64,000 nt of DNA, taken from the NCBI GenBank assembly GCA_008363215.1, contig RHKP01000003.1, forward strand, positions 186,001 through 250,000, given 5' to 3'. The DNA is from Cyanobacteria bacterium CYA. GTDB lineage: Bacteria; Planctomycetota; Phycisphaerae; Phycisphaerales; UBA1924. The position numbers and the translations under genes are program-made. Each line of letters starts with the position of its first letter. Within the stretch, counting starts at the first letter, position 1. Shown piece by piece: positions 1 through 8,535 of this stretch. The notes beneath the pieces were generated by a model. The model did not search any database. It saw only the letters and a list, made by a program, of their open reading frames with translations, and was not told where the DNA came from.

Positions 1-156
1 GTGTATCGAGACCTGATTCGCTCAGGCGAGCAGACGACGCTGGAGACTTCGTCGGTGACGGAATATCAACAGATGTTCTGGATTTTCCTGGCGATCGGGC
101 TGGCCGGATTGTTCGTCGAGCCCTTGCTGGAGGACCAGCGGAGGTGGAGCGCATGA
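1..156 (+). CDS. C-terminal end of a BatA/BatB-like VWA-domain membrane protein (partial)
   Basis: Only the last 51 codons are in the window; the gene begins upstream. The visible part ends with one hydrophobic segment (residues about 34-46 of the fragment, FWIFLAIGLAGLFVEPLL) followed by a short polar tail, which is how BatA/BatB von Willebrand factor A proteins of the aerotolerance operon end: a C-terminal membrane anchor after the VWA domain. The VWA domain itself cannot be seen. The stop codon overlaps the next start as ATGA, and the following genes are a TPR protein, BatD and a BatE-like protein, so the Bat assignment rests mainly on operon context. An unrelated membrane protein cannot be excluded from this fragment alone. 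Confidence 0.6.
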   Translation: MYRDLIRSGEQTTLETSSVTEYQQMFWIFLAIGLAGLFVEPLLEDQRRWSA

Positions 157-1247
157 TCGAAGCGATGGTTGCCATCGCCATGCTGGTGCAGACCGAGGAC
201 GCCGAGCAGGCGGCGCGGCGGCTCTACCGAGAGGGTCGGTTTCCCGAGGCTGCGGCCGCGTACGCCGAGATGCCGGCCTCGGCGGAGCATGCGTACAACC
301 GCGGATGTGCGTTGCTGGAGAGCGGCGCGTTCGAACAGGCGGCCGAGGCGTTCCGCCTCGCGGGCGACGCTCCGGGCTCTCTGGCAGCCAAAGCGCGGTT
401 CAACCTGGGGCACGCGCTGCTCAGGCAGGCACAGTCGCCGCAGGCGGCGCAACCGAAGGGGAACCGAGGGGAAGAGGCGCCCGTCTCTGCTCCCGCGGCG
501 TCAAACCCGCAGAAAGTGCTCGATCAGTTGCGTCGCAGTGCGGCGGCTTTTCGATCGGTGCTCGATGTGGATCCGAATGACGCTGAGGCGGCCCGCAATA
601 CCGAGTTGGTGCGCCGGATGATCCGCGACCTCGAAGAGCAGATGAAGCAGGCCGAGCAGCAGCAACAGCAGTCGAACGAACAGGCTCAGAAGATGCAGGA
701 GCAGGCCGACAAACTCGATGCGTTGGCCAATCAGCAGCAGGCGCTGGCTGACCAGAGCCGCAACTCGCCCCCGAGCCAGGCCGAGCAGCGCGTGCAGGAG
801 CAGCAGGAGATCAACGAGAAGACACGTGAGCAGATGCAGGAACTGGCCGAGGAACTCGGGGCTGATCCTGCGGCCGGGGAAGCGGCGCGACACATGCAGG
901 AGGCGATGCAGGAGCAGAAGGAGACGATGCAGGATCTGTCCGACCGTCGCCCGGATCGTGCAGCGGAAGACATGCAGGAGGCGGCAGACAAGTTGCGTGA
1001 GGCCGCGGAGAGACTCCGCGAGGCCGCCCGGCAGCAGCAACAAGAGCAGGGGCAGGAGTCAGACCAGCAGCAGCCGGGTCAGGAGGGAGAGCGGCAGCAG
1101 GCCTCGCAGCAGGAGCAGGCCGAGCAGAAGAGCCCGGAAGAACAATTGGCCGAGCGGATTTTGCAGGTGGAAGAGGCGCAGCGCGAGCAGCGAGCGACAA
1201 ACCGGCGTCGGTATGCGATGCCCGTGCCCGTGGAGAAGGACTGGTAG
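153..1247 (+). CDS. TPR and glutamine-rich coiled-coil protein of the Bat operon (BatC-like)
   Basis: A 364-residue protein. The first 20 residues are hydrophobic (IEAMVAIAMLV) and may be a signal or anchor. Residues about 20-165 form tetratricopeptide-like helices (YNRGCALLESGAFEQAAEAF, FNLGHALLRQ, DPNDAEAARNTEL). From about 165 to 330 the protein is an extremely Q/E/A-rich coiled coil. In Bat operons such TPR proteins are thought to scaffold the VWA proteins at the inner membrane. I chose the ATG at 153, not the GTG at 144, because it overlaps the previous stop (ATGA) and has GGAGG eight bases upstream. The poly-Q tract is low complexity, so similarity there says little about function. Confidence 0.75.
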   Translation: MIEAMVAIAMLVQTEDAEQAARRLYREGRFPEAAAAYAEMPASAEHAYNRGCALLESGAFEQAAEAFRLAGDAPGSLAAKARFNLGHALLRQAQSPQAAQPKGNRGEEAPVSAPAASNPQKVLDQLRRSAAAFRSVLDVDPNDAEAARNTELVRRMIRDLEEQMKQAEQQQQQSNEQAQKMQEQADKLDALANQQQALADQSRNSPPSQAEQRVQEQQEINEKTREQMQELAEELGADPAAGEAARHMQEAMQEQKETMQDLSDRRPDRAAEDMQEAADKLREAAERLREAARQQQQEQGQESDQQQPGQEGERQQASQQEQAEQKSPEEQLAERILQVEEAQREQRATNRRRYAMPVPVEKDW

Positions 1248-1249
1248 GA

Positions 1250-2992
1250 ATGCGACATGTGCTGGTCATCCTGAGTGCATTGCTGATGCTGGCGCCGTGG
1301 GCGCGGGGGCAGGAGGAAATCGAGGTTGAGGCCGCCGTCTCGCCGGCACAGGCCTATCTCGGCTCAACCTTCACCTATACCGTGCGGATCCAGACGATCG
1401 GGCAGCACGACATCGGCGAGCCGGCGCTCAACCTGCCGGGCTCGGTGCGACTGCTGGGCTCGCCCGGAACCTCATTCCGTTCGGCCCAGGGACGTGTGCG
1501 AAATCGAGACGGAACGACGCGCATCGCCACTGTCATCAGCCAGTCCTTCAACTACACGCTGGCGGCCGACGTCATCGGACCGATCACCATTCCCCCGGCC
1601 ACGGTGCTCATCGACGGCACACCGATGCAGACGGACGAAGTACGCATCGAAGTGATCGAACCGGACGAGATCGAAGGCTTTGATCTCGAGGCCCGATTGA
1701 GCAAGCCGCGAGCGTACGTGGGTGAGCCCATCACGCTGCGACTGACCTGGTACGCCGGGGAAAGCGTTCGATCGTTCTCGATCGCCTCTGACCTGCCGGA
1801 CGGGATGAAAGCCGAGGCGATCAACCCGCCTGCGGCCGCACGCGACCCCTCGCAGTATCCGCGCGGGGTGATCTTCGAGCAACAGGCCTTCGGGCAAGCG
1901 CGCCAGGTCACTCGCAACGGCCGGAACGTGGTGGCGGTGACTTTTGAGGTGCGGGTCCGCCCCACTACGACGGGCACATTTGACTTCGGTTCGTTGGCGA
2001 TCGTGTTCGACACTGCGGAGGTGTTCGACTCGCGCCGGGGCATTTCGCGCTCCGAGCCGATCAGTCTCGAAGTCATCCCGCTGCCGACGCAGGGGCGACC
2101 GGACGATTTCACCGGGCTGATCGGCCGTTACCGCATTTCGGCGACCGCAGGGCCAAACGAGGTGAGCGTGGGCGACCCGATCGGGCTGCGCATTGCCGTC
2201 ACCGGGACGGACCCGCTCGCGGTGCAGCAAGGCCCGCGACTGGCCGCCGATCCCGCCTTTGCCGATCGATTCAAACTCGATCCGGGCGGATGGGAGCGCG
2301 ACCTGACGGGGCGCGAAGAGGCCCGGTTTCAGACGACGATTCGCGCCCTCTCGGCCGACGTGCGTGAGATTCCGCCGGTGCGCCTGCCCTATTTCGACGC
2401 CGACGCCGGCGTGTATCGTGTAGCCGAGTCGGAGCCGATTTCGATCACCGTGCACGCGGCCGGCAACGTGACACTTGCCGACGCGGTGACATCATCGATT
2501 CTCCCTCCGAACGTGCGGGAGGAATTGGGAACTCCCAGCCCGGGCTTGTGGTCGATCGCGGCGGCGCCGGTGCTCGAGGCCGAGCCTTCCGATCCGTGGC
2601 TGCGACAACTGCTTCCGATCGTGCTGGTCGTGCCGCCGCTGCTGCTGATCGGGCATGCGGGATGGGAGTCGCTGCGGCGTCGCGGATCGTCGCAGCAAGC
2701 GGCCTTGCACCGCGCCGAGTCTGCCTCCATGAGACTCGCCCGCCGAGGCCGGCAAGAGGACGCCGTGCGCACGCTTCTGAGCGCGCGGCTGGGTCAGCAT
2801 CCGGACGCGATCACCGCAAGCGACTGCGCGCGCGCGACCGATGATCCCGTCGCAGCGGGTGTCCTGGCAACCTGTCTGCGATCAACTGAGTTTTCCCGCT
2901 TCGGCGGGGCGTCGCAGGCAGGGGTCGTGAGCACCGGTGAACTGCTCGAGGCCCTGCGGCGTGTGCGCGGCGTGGACGGAGGCCGGGCATGA
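1250..2992 (+). CDS. BatD family protein (aerotolerance operon)
   Basis: A 580-residue protein with a signal peptide (MRHVLVILSALLMLAPWARG, cleavage near residue 20) followed by Ig-like beta-rich repeats. 'VSPAQAYLGSTFTYTVRI' resembles the opening of the first BatD repeat, and 'LSKPRAYVGEPITLRLTWY' opens the second. A single transmembrane helix lies near residues 455-472 (LLPIVLVVPPLLLIG), followed by a cytoplasmic tail rich in Arg/Ala helices. BatD is a membrane-anchored periplasmic protein that accompanies the VWA BatA/BatB proteins. The gene starts two bases after the previous stop and its own stop overlaps the next start (ATGA), so translation is probably coupled. Its enzymatic role, if any, is unknown. 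Confidence 0.8.
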   Translation: MRHVLVILSALLMLAPWARGQEEIEVEAAVSPAQAYLGSTFTYTVRIQTIGQHDIGEPALNLPGSVRLLGSPGTSFRSAQGRVRNRDGTTRIATVISQSFNYTLAADVIGPITIPPATVLIDGTPMQTDEVRIEVIEPDEIEGFDLEARLSKPRAYVGEPITLRLTWYAGESVRSFSIASDLPDGMKAEAINPPAAARDPSQYPRGVIFEQQAFGQARQVTRNGRNVVAVTFEVRVRPTTTGTFDFGSLAIVFDTAEVFDSRRGISRSEPISLEVIPLPTQGRPDDFTGLIGRYRISATAGPNEVSVGDPIGLRIAVTGTDPLAVQQGPRLAADPAFADRFKLDPGGWERDLTGREEARFQTTIRALSADVREIPPVRLPYFDADAGVYRVAESEPISITVHAAGNVTLADAVTSSILPPNVREELGTPSPGLWSIAAAPVLEAEPSDPWLRQLLPIVLVVPPLLLIGHAGWESLRRRGSSQQAALHRAESASMRLARRGRQEDAVRTLLSARLGQHPDAITASDCARATDDPVAAGVLATCLRSTEFSRFGGASQAGVVSTGELLEALRRVRGVDGGRA

Positions 2993-3798
2993 ATCGCTTG
3001 GCGCTGCTGATCTCGCTGATCCTGGCTTTCGGGTCCGCCATCGCCCGTGCCGATCGGGCGAGCCTGATCGAGCAGGGCTCGCAGTGCTACGACGAGGCGG
3101 TGGCTGCCGTGACCGACGACCCGACCCGTGCTCGGGCGCTGTTCGCAGAAGCGGCGGCTGCGTTCGATCAGGCTGCGGCAGAGAGCCCCGCGCCCGGTGC
3201 CGAGTTGTACCGGGCGGCAGGTAACGCGCACCTGCTGGCGGGCGCGCATGGGCGGGCCGTGCTCGCATTCCACCGAGCCCTGCGACTCGACCCGTCGAAC
3301 CGGCGCGCCGCCGACGGGTTGGCCGCCGCTCGCGCGTCGATCAACCTCGAAGCTCCCCCTTCGCGCTTGCGCCACTGGCTGGCCGTGATTGACCTGTGGC
3401 CGCGCTTCGTGCCGGTGTGGATGATGCTGGGCGTCTTTGCCAGCGTCTGGAGTTGCTTCTGGGTTGTGTGGCTGGTTGCACGCGTGCGACATCGCCCGGC
3501 ACCCGTGGCCACGTTGACGACGTTGGGCATCGTGACGGCCGCGTCGGGCTTGAGCCTGCTCGCCCACGAGTGGCAGCAACGCCACGCCCGCGAAGTGGTG
3601 CTCATGGAGCGCGCCATCGGGTACAACGGGCCCAGCGCCGACGTATATCTGCCCACATTCGAAACACCGCTTCTGCCGGGGTTGGAAGGCCTGCTGATCG
3701 AAACCCGGAGCGGCTGGTCGCAGGTGGAACTTCGCAGCGGCGCCCGGACATGGGTGCCCGAATCGACGGTGGAACTGGTTGTGCCCGGGAGCAAGTAG
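2989..3798 (+). CDS. BatE-like TPR protein with C-terminal SH3-like region
   Basis: A 269-residue protein. It has a signal peptide (MNRLALLISLILAFGSAIARA), TPR-like helices at residues about 25-115 (ELYRAAGNAHLLAGAHGRAV, FHRALRLDPSNRRAADGL), two hydrophobic helices at about 140-165 and 175-190 (VWMMLGVFASVWSCFWVVWLV, TLTTLGIVTAASGLSLLAHE) and a final 65-residue region (PGLEGLLIETRSGWSQVEL, TWVPESTVELV) that reads like a bacterial SH3 fold. This order of TPR, two helices and SH3 is typical of BatE. It closes the Bat operon: its ATG overlaps the BatD stop, and 44 bases separate it from the histidine kinase, which seems to have its own promoter. Confidence 0.75.
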   Translation: MNRLALLISLILAFGSAIARADRASLIEQGSQCYDEAVAAVTDDPTRARALFAEAAAAFDQAAAESPAPGAELYRAAGNAHLLAGAHGRAVLAFHRALRLDPSNRRAADGLAAARASINLEAPPSRLRHWLAVIDLWPRFVPVWMMLGVFASVWSCFWVVWLVARVRHRPAPVATLTTLGIVTAASGLSLLAHEWQQRHAREVVLMERAIGYNGPSADVYLPTFETPLLPGLEGLLIETRSGWSQVELRSGARTWVPESTVELVVPGSK

Positions 3799-3831
3799 AT
3801 CGACTGCCCGATGCCCGTCCGGCTCGCACCG

Positions 3832-3837
3832 TACACT
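3832..3837 (+). promoter_or_regulatory. -10-like box TACACT for a leaderless kinase mRNA
   Basis: TACACT ends five bases before the ATG at 3843, and no Shine-Dalgarno is present. The same arrangement recurs before several other genes here, so transcription probably starts at or next to the start codon. No convincing -35 element is seen. Confidence 0.45.
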
Positions 3838-3842
3838 TGCGC

Positions 3843-5459
3843 ATGTCGCTGGCGCGCTTGCGCAACCTGTCGCTCTCGAACAAGTGCCTGCTGCTCTTCG
3901 GCGGAGCGATCACCATTCTCATTCTGATCGCGCTGACGGTGCCGTGGCTGCGGATGAACGCGCTGGTGCGGGCCGGGCAGTTGGAGGTCAGCCGCGAACT
4001 GATCGCCCTGTGGAGCGACCTGGACGCGACTGATCGCGATGTGGTGCTGCTGGCCGGGGTGACGTTTGAGGAACTGTCCGTTGCCCAGGCCGAAGCGCTC
4101 GGGCAGAGTGACGAGTTCATCCGACGTTCGCTGGCGGCGTTCTCGCGGGAGAAGCCGGCCAACGAGCGGTTGGTCAGTTCGTGGGAGGGCGGATCGAAGC
4201 GTTATCGGTATACGCGGGCCCGGCGCGACGATGCGGGCAGCCTGATCGGGCTGATCATTCTCGAGCGCCGCTCTCCCGGGGCGGCCGTGCAGTTGGTCGT
4301 CAACGCGCTCTACCTGCTGGCGGCCGGCATGGTGGTGCTGGGTGTGGCGGTGCTGCTGTTCCACGGGATTCTGACGCGGATCATTCTCTCGCCGGTGCGA
4401 TCACTCAAGCACACGGCCGAGCGGGTGCGTGACGGTGACCTGTCCACGCGATCGAGCATCCGGACCGGTGACGAGTTCAGTCAACTGGCCGAGACGTTCA
4501 ACCTGATGCTTGGCGATCTGCAGATCAAGCAGGACCAGTTGCGTGCGATCAACACGGCCCTGGACGGACGACTGACCGAACTGGCCGAGGTCAACCGCAC
4601 GCTGGCGCACGCGGCCCACCTGAAAGGCGAGTTTGTCGCCAACGTCAGCCACGAACTGCGCACTCCGATGAACTCGATACTCGGCTTTGCCGAACTGCTG
4701 CTGGAAATCGCCAAGGGCGAGCGCGAGCAGTTGACCGACGGCAACCAGAGCATTCCGACGGCCCTTTCCAAGCGCGAACGGTACCTGCGCAACATCGTCG
4801 ACGCCGGGCGCACGCTGCTGGAGATGATCGAAAGTCTGCTGGAAATGGCCAAACTCGAAGCCGGGCGGGTGGACGTCAAGGTCGAGCCGATGAGCGTCGG
4901 GCAGACGTGCGAGAGCCTGGCGGCATTGATCGATCCGCTGGCCAAGCGCAAGGGCGTGGACGTGACGCTGGACGTGCGGGCTGACATGCCGATCATCCAG
5001 ACCGACGTCAAGAAGTTCAGCCAGATCGTGTTCAATCTGCTGTCGAACGCGGTGAAGTTTACCGGCGGGACCGACCACAGGGGCAAGATCATTCTGCGGG
5101 CCGAGCGGCTGGCGCCGTCCGGGCTGGACGCGCAGGACGCACGAGTGCGAGTCAGTGTGATCGACAACGGTCCGGGCATTTCCAAGGAAGACCAGAAGAA
5201 GTTGTTCGAGAAGTTCAGCCGGCTGGACCGTGATCGCGACGGCTCGCAACCGGGAACGGGGCTGGGGCTTGCGATTTCACGCGAACTGGCGTCGTTGATC
5301 CAGGCCGAGATCCAACTCGACAGCCAGGAGGGACACGGCTCGATGTTCAGCCTGATCGTGCCGCTGCGGCTGGACACGGCCAAGATCGAGGAGACGAAAC
5401 TCGAAGCCCGCTTCCGCGGCGCCCTGCACGGGCGGCGTTCGTGGACCGACGCAGGCTGA
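3843..5459 (+). CDS. Membrane-bound sensor histidine kinase
   Basis: A 538-residue two-component kinase. TM1 lies at residues about 15-36 (LLLFGGAITILILIALTVPW), a short periplasmic sensor at 37-150, TM2 at about 152-178 and HAMP at 178-232 (ILSPVRSLKHTAERV). The dimerisation helix follows with the phosphoacceptor H270 in FVANVSHELRTPMNSILG. The HATPase_c domain has its N box (FNLLSNAVKF), G1 (VIDNGPGI) and G2 (GTGLGLAIS). There is no receiver domain and no response regulator next door, so its partner is unknown; this looks like an orphan kinase. The reading frame is open much further upstream, but the hydrophobic TM1, the in-frame ATG and a TACACT box just before it favour 3843. Confidence 0.9.
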   Translation: MSLARLRNLSLSNKCLLLFGGAITILILIALTVPWLRMNALVRAGQLEVSRELIALWSDLDATDRDVVLLAGVTFEELSVAQAEALGQSDEFIRRSLAAFSREKPANERLVSSWEGGSKRYRYTRARRDDAGSLIGLIILERRSPGAAVQLVVNALYLLAAGMVVLGVAVLLFHGILTRIILSPVRSLKHTAERVRDGDLSTRSSIRTGDEFSQLAETFNLMLGDLQIKQDQLRAINTALDGRLTELAEVNRTLAHAAHLKGEFVANVSHELRTPMNSILGFAELLLEIAKGEREQLTDGNQSIPTALSKRERYLRNIVDAGRTLLEMIESLLEMAKLEAGRVDVKVEPMSVGQTCESLAALIDPLAKRKGVDVTLDVRADMPIIQTDVKKFSQIVFNLLSNAVKFTGGTDHRGKIILRAERLAPSGLDAQDARVRVSVIDNGPGISKEDQKKLFEKFSRLDRDRDGSQPGTGLGLAISRELASLIQAEIQLDSQEGHGSMFSLIVPLRLDTAKIEETKLEARFRGALHGRRSWTDAG

Positions 5460-5693
5460 ACCTGCATCCGGATACCCGGGAAGTTCAGAAAGGGCGATGT
5501 GTGACGCTCGCTCGGGACTGTGCCTCATTTCAAACTGACATCGGCCCCGACGCTGAGAGACTCAGACCTGTTGGGCAGGAATTTCTCAGACATCAGCAGC
5601 ACGCGGCGAGGAAACGGAAGTCGAGGCGCAGGGGCGCCGGCCGCGCGATAAGCATGTCTGAGAGCCCGCAGAAAGCGGACAGGAGGCAGATCG

Positions 5694-6380
5694 ATGAAGC
5701 AACTTTCATTGTTCAGCGGATGCATGATCGGGTTCGCCGCGGGCCTGTGCGCCCCGGCCCCGGCGAGCGTGGTGGAACCCGGAGTGCTGATTCCAACCCA
5801 GATACTGATGGGGCTCCTTCACCATGACTTGCTGACGCTGCGTGACCTGGTCGGACCCGACAACCAGCGATTCGACGTCGGATTCAACGTGTCTTCGGGA
5901 AACATCTCCTACTCGATTGCCGCGGACACGCCGATCGGAGACGGACGGGTCGGTCTCAACGCCACCGTGACCCGCCAGGATGAATTGACTTGGACCGGAA
6001 CGACGCAGTTCGGTGTCCTGCGGGCTTCCAGCGCCAAGACGTACATGGTCACCGCAGAAGTGAACGGCAACATCTGAAACCTGGAAGTCATCGGGGAAGT
6101 CGGGCCCGGGAACAGGTATACACACGGGTGGACCGTGACCGAGATCAGGAAGAGCAAGAAATGGGAGAGCACTCACAGCACGGGCGCAACGGATGTTCTC
6201 GTCAAGAAGACTCTCCATGAAATGTATGACTGGACTGTGACCATTCCCGACACGGCCGCTGCTCACGGTACGGTCTCCGCCTTGCCGTCGGGTGGAGTCG
6301 CGACGGCCGTTGTTCCCAGTCCGAGTGCAGCCGCGCTGCTCGTCCTGGGTACGGTCATGTGCGCCCGCCGTCGTCGCTGA
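5694..6380 (+). pseudogene. PEP-CTERM-type secreted protein interrupted by one in-frame TGA
   Basis: The ATG at 5694 has a strong AGGAGG six to seven bases upstream and opens a signal peptide (MKQLSLFSGCMIGFAAGLCA). Reading stops at TGA 6075-6077 after 127 codons. The same frame then stays open for another 100 codons and ends with a PEP-CTERM-like anchor (VVPSPSAAALLVLGTVM followed by CARRRR), then a good terminator. A single TGG-to-TGA change, giving NGN-I-W-NLEVIGEV, would restore a 228-residue protein. Its role is unknown; PEP-CTERM proteins are normally exported and sorted to the exopolysaccharide surface. Either it is a recent nonsense mutation, a sequencing error, or the stop is read through. 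As written, the product would lack its anchor. Confidence 0.75.
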
Positions 6381-6403
6381 CATCTCGTTGTGAGCGGGAC
6401 AGG

Positions 6404-6440
6404 CCCGGGCGAAGTTCGCACGTATCGCCCGGGTCTTTTC
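6404..6440 (+). terminator. Rho-independent terminator after the PEP-CTERM gene
   Basis: CCCGGGCGA (6404-6412) pairs perfectly with TCGCCCGGG (6425-6433) around a 12-base loop, followed by TCTTTTC. It lies 24 bases after the restored stop codon at 6380, which suggests that the full 5694-6380 frame was once one gene. Confidence 0.75.
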
Positions 6441-6452
6441 GTGTGTGCGCGA

Positions 6453-7106
6453 TCAGTGGACCCGCGCCACCAGCAGCCCGTCATAGCCCTTGACGCCGAC
6501 GGTCTGAATCGTGGTTGCTGACACGCGATCGTCGCGGGCGATCATCTCGTGCAGGCGGCGCACGCCGAGCACCGCCGGGTCGGTGGTGTCCCCGTCGGCC
6601 AACCGACCATCGCGCACGACGTTGTCCACCACGATCACCGCGCCGGGTCGCGCCAGCGCGATCGACTGCTCGAAGTATGCCGGGATGTTCTCCTTGTCGG
6701 CGTCGATGAAAACAAAGTCGAACGGCGCGGTCAGTTGCGACATGCTCTCGATCGCCGGCCCGACGATGACCTTCACCCGTTCGCCCAGCCCGGCCCGCAT
6801 GATATTGCCCCGGGCGACCTGCGCGTGCAAAGCACTGATTTCGAGCGAAATCAGTTCGCCGGAAGCAGGCAGGGCGCGGGCGAGCCAGATGGTGCTGTAG
6901 CCCCCCAGCGTGCCGACTTCGAGGATGCGCCTTGCTCCGACCGACTGCGCAAGCGTTTGCAGCAACTTGCCCTGGTTGGGCGCGACCTGGATGGGCGGCA
7001 ACCCGGCGGCCGCACTCTCGCGCACGGCGGCTTGCAGTAATTCGTCTTCGACCACGATCGTCTGATTCACATACTCGTCAACGCGAAGCCAGCGAGGGTC
7101 GCTCAT
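6453..7106 (-). CDS. Class I SAM-dependent O-methyltransferase (family 3)
   Basis: A 217-residue protein. Motif I of the Rossmann-like SAM fold is ILEVGTLGGYSTIWLARALP (residues about 62-81). Motif II carries the acidic ribose ligand in GELISLEI. The metal and substrate region is DFVFIDADKENIPAYFE, and VVDNVVRDG is the family signature found in caffeoyl-CoA/catechol-type O-methyltransferases. These Mg-dependent enzymes methylate vicinal hydroxyls of small aromatic substrates in the cytosol; the substrate here is unknown. I took the ATG at 7106 because the typical N-terminus (VDEYVNQTIV) begins a few residues later and the extra 22 residues upstream look unlike the family. It is divergent from the 7201 gene. 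Confidence 0.88.
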   Translation of the reverse strand: MSDPRWLRVDEYVNQTIVVEDELLQAAVRESAAAGLPPIQVAPNQGKLLQTLAQSVGARRILEVGTLGGYSTIWLARALPASGELISLEISALHAQVARGNIMRAGLGERVKVIVGPAIESMSQLTAPFDFVFIDADKENIPAYFEQSIALARPGAVIVVDNVVRDGRLADGDTTDPAVLGVRRLHEMIARDDRVSATTIQTVGVKGYDGLLVARVH

Positions 7107-7200
7107 GGGAAACTCCGAAGAGGTGTGGGCGGCGTGCCGGCCGCAGCCGGGCATGGTATCTTTGCCTGGCAATGCACCACGCGCCGGTCAGGGGAGAATA

Positions 7201-8535
7201 ATGCCCATGCTCGTGGCGCTGCTCATTCTGGCGTTTCTGCTGGGAATCAACGGGATCCTGGCGATGTCCGAACTGGCGATGATGACTTCGCGCCAGTCGC
7301 GACTTGCCCATGCCGCGGCAAAGGGAAGCCGGGGGGCGGAGGCCGCCCTGGCGCTGGCACGCGAACCCACGCGATTTCTCTCCACCGTTCAGGTGGGTAT
7401 CACGCTGGTCGGCATTCTGGCAGGCGCGTACGGCGAAAAAACCATATCGACAAAACTGGAGCACTGGCTGGAGCATTGGCCCGCGCTGCAACCCTACGCC
7501 GACGTCTTCTCGCTGGCGATCGTCGTGATCGGTATCACGTATTTCTCGCTCGTGTTCGGCGAACTGGTGCCCAAGCGCCTCGCACTGGCGTTTCCCGAAC
7601 GCATCGCCTCGCTCATTTCGCGTCCGCTCACGCTGCTCTCGGTGCTGGCGGCATGGCCCGTCCGGCTGCTGACCATCTCCACCGAGTCAATCATCCGCAT
7701 TCTACGGGTCCAGTCGCAGCGCGGAGATGACGTCTCGGAGGAGGACGTGCGATCGCTGGTAGCGCGGGCGGCGACGACGGGCGTCTTCTCGCGGCAGGAA
7801 CACGCGATCTTCACGCGGCTGCTCAGCGTCGGTGACTATACGGTGCGTGAACTGATGGTGCCTCGCCGCGACATCGTGTGGATCGAAGAGCACACGACAC
7901 CTGAAGAACTCCGCGTGCTCATCGGAACCAGCCCCTACTCCCACTTCCCGGTGTGCCGCGGCAGCCTCGACCGCATGATCGGCGTGGTGCATATCAAGGA
8001 TCTGATCGCGTACGGACTGCTCGCCGGAGCCAACTTCAAGGCCGCAGCCGTGGCTCACAAGCCGCTGTTCGTCCCTGAGACGCTCCCTGCCCTGAGGCTG
8101 CTCGAACAATTCAAGAGCACGAAGGTCCACGTGGCATTCGTGGTCAATGAGCACGGGGGTACGCTGGGCATGCTCACGCTCAATGACGTGGTCGGCGCCC
8201 TGGTCGGCGACATCGGGCGCCGCGGAGAAGAACCACGTCCGCGGGCCGTGCCGCGGGCCGACGGCTCATGGCTGGTTGACGGACGGCTCCCGTTGCCCGA
8301 GACGCTGGCGACACTGAGCATTTCTCCGGAAGCCTGCCCCTTCGTTCCCGATGTGAGCACTGCGGCCGGGCTCGTGCTGGCGATACTCGGGCACATTCCC
8401 AGGGAAGGCGAGTTCGCCGTGTTTGCCGGCTGGATCCTGGAAGTGGTTGACATGGATGGAACACGGATCGACCACATCCTCGCGCGACGAGAGAGCGTTG
8501 CGACGGATGCACGATCAACACAGGCGCGCCCATGA
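7201..8535 (+). CDS. CNNM-domain / CBS-pair membrane protein (hemolysin/CorC-type)
   Basis: A 444-residue protein in the HlyC/CorC family. The DUF21/CNNM membrane domain covers residues about 1-180, with at least three hydrophobic helices (LVALLILAFLLGINGILAMS, STVQVGITLVGILAGA, VFSLAIVVIGITYFSLVFGE). 'GELVPKRLAL' is a hallmark of the family. A CBS pair follows at about 205-335 (VRELMVPRRDIVWIEE, FPVCRGSLDRMIGVVHIKDL) and a CorC_HlyC accessory domain at 350-435. Such proteins are implicated in Mg/Co or other divalent-cation efflux; the name haemolysin is historical. The ATG at 7201 follows GGGGAGA. The stop overlaps the next ATG by four bases. Confidence 0.88.
   Translation: MPMLVALLILAFLLGINGILAMSELAMMTSRQSRLAHAAAKGSRGAEAALALAREPTRFLSTVQVGITLVGILAGAYGEKTISTKLEHWLEHWPALQPYADVFSLAIVVIGITYFSLVFGELVPKRLALAFPERIASLISRPLTLLSVLAAWPVRLLTISTESIIRILRVQSQRGDDVSEEDVRSLVARAATTGVFSRQEHAIFTRLLSVGDYTVRELMVPRRDIVWIEEHTTPEELRVLIGTSPYSHFPVCRGSLDRMIGVVHIKDLIAYGLLAGANFKAAAVAHKPLFVPETLPALRLLEQFKSTKVHVAFVVNEHGGTLGMLTLNDVVGALVGDIGRRGEEPRPRAVPRADGSWLVDGRLPLPETLATLSISPEACPFVPDVSTAAGLVLAILGHIPREGEFAVFAGWILEVVDMDGTRIDHILARRESVATDARSTQARP

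Noticed and set aside
3396-3842. Upstream extension of the histidine kinase frame
   Set aside because: It lies inside the BatE-like gene in another frame, is Arg/Gly-rich and has no membrane features, whereas the ATG at 3843 leads directly into TM1.
6075-6077. TGA read as tryptophan (code change) or selenocysteine
   Set aside because: TGA ends many clear genes here, including ATGA overlaps that need it as a stop. No selenocysteine-insertion-like hairpin was seen just downstream, and the position would suit Trp, not Cys.
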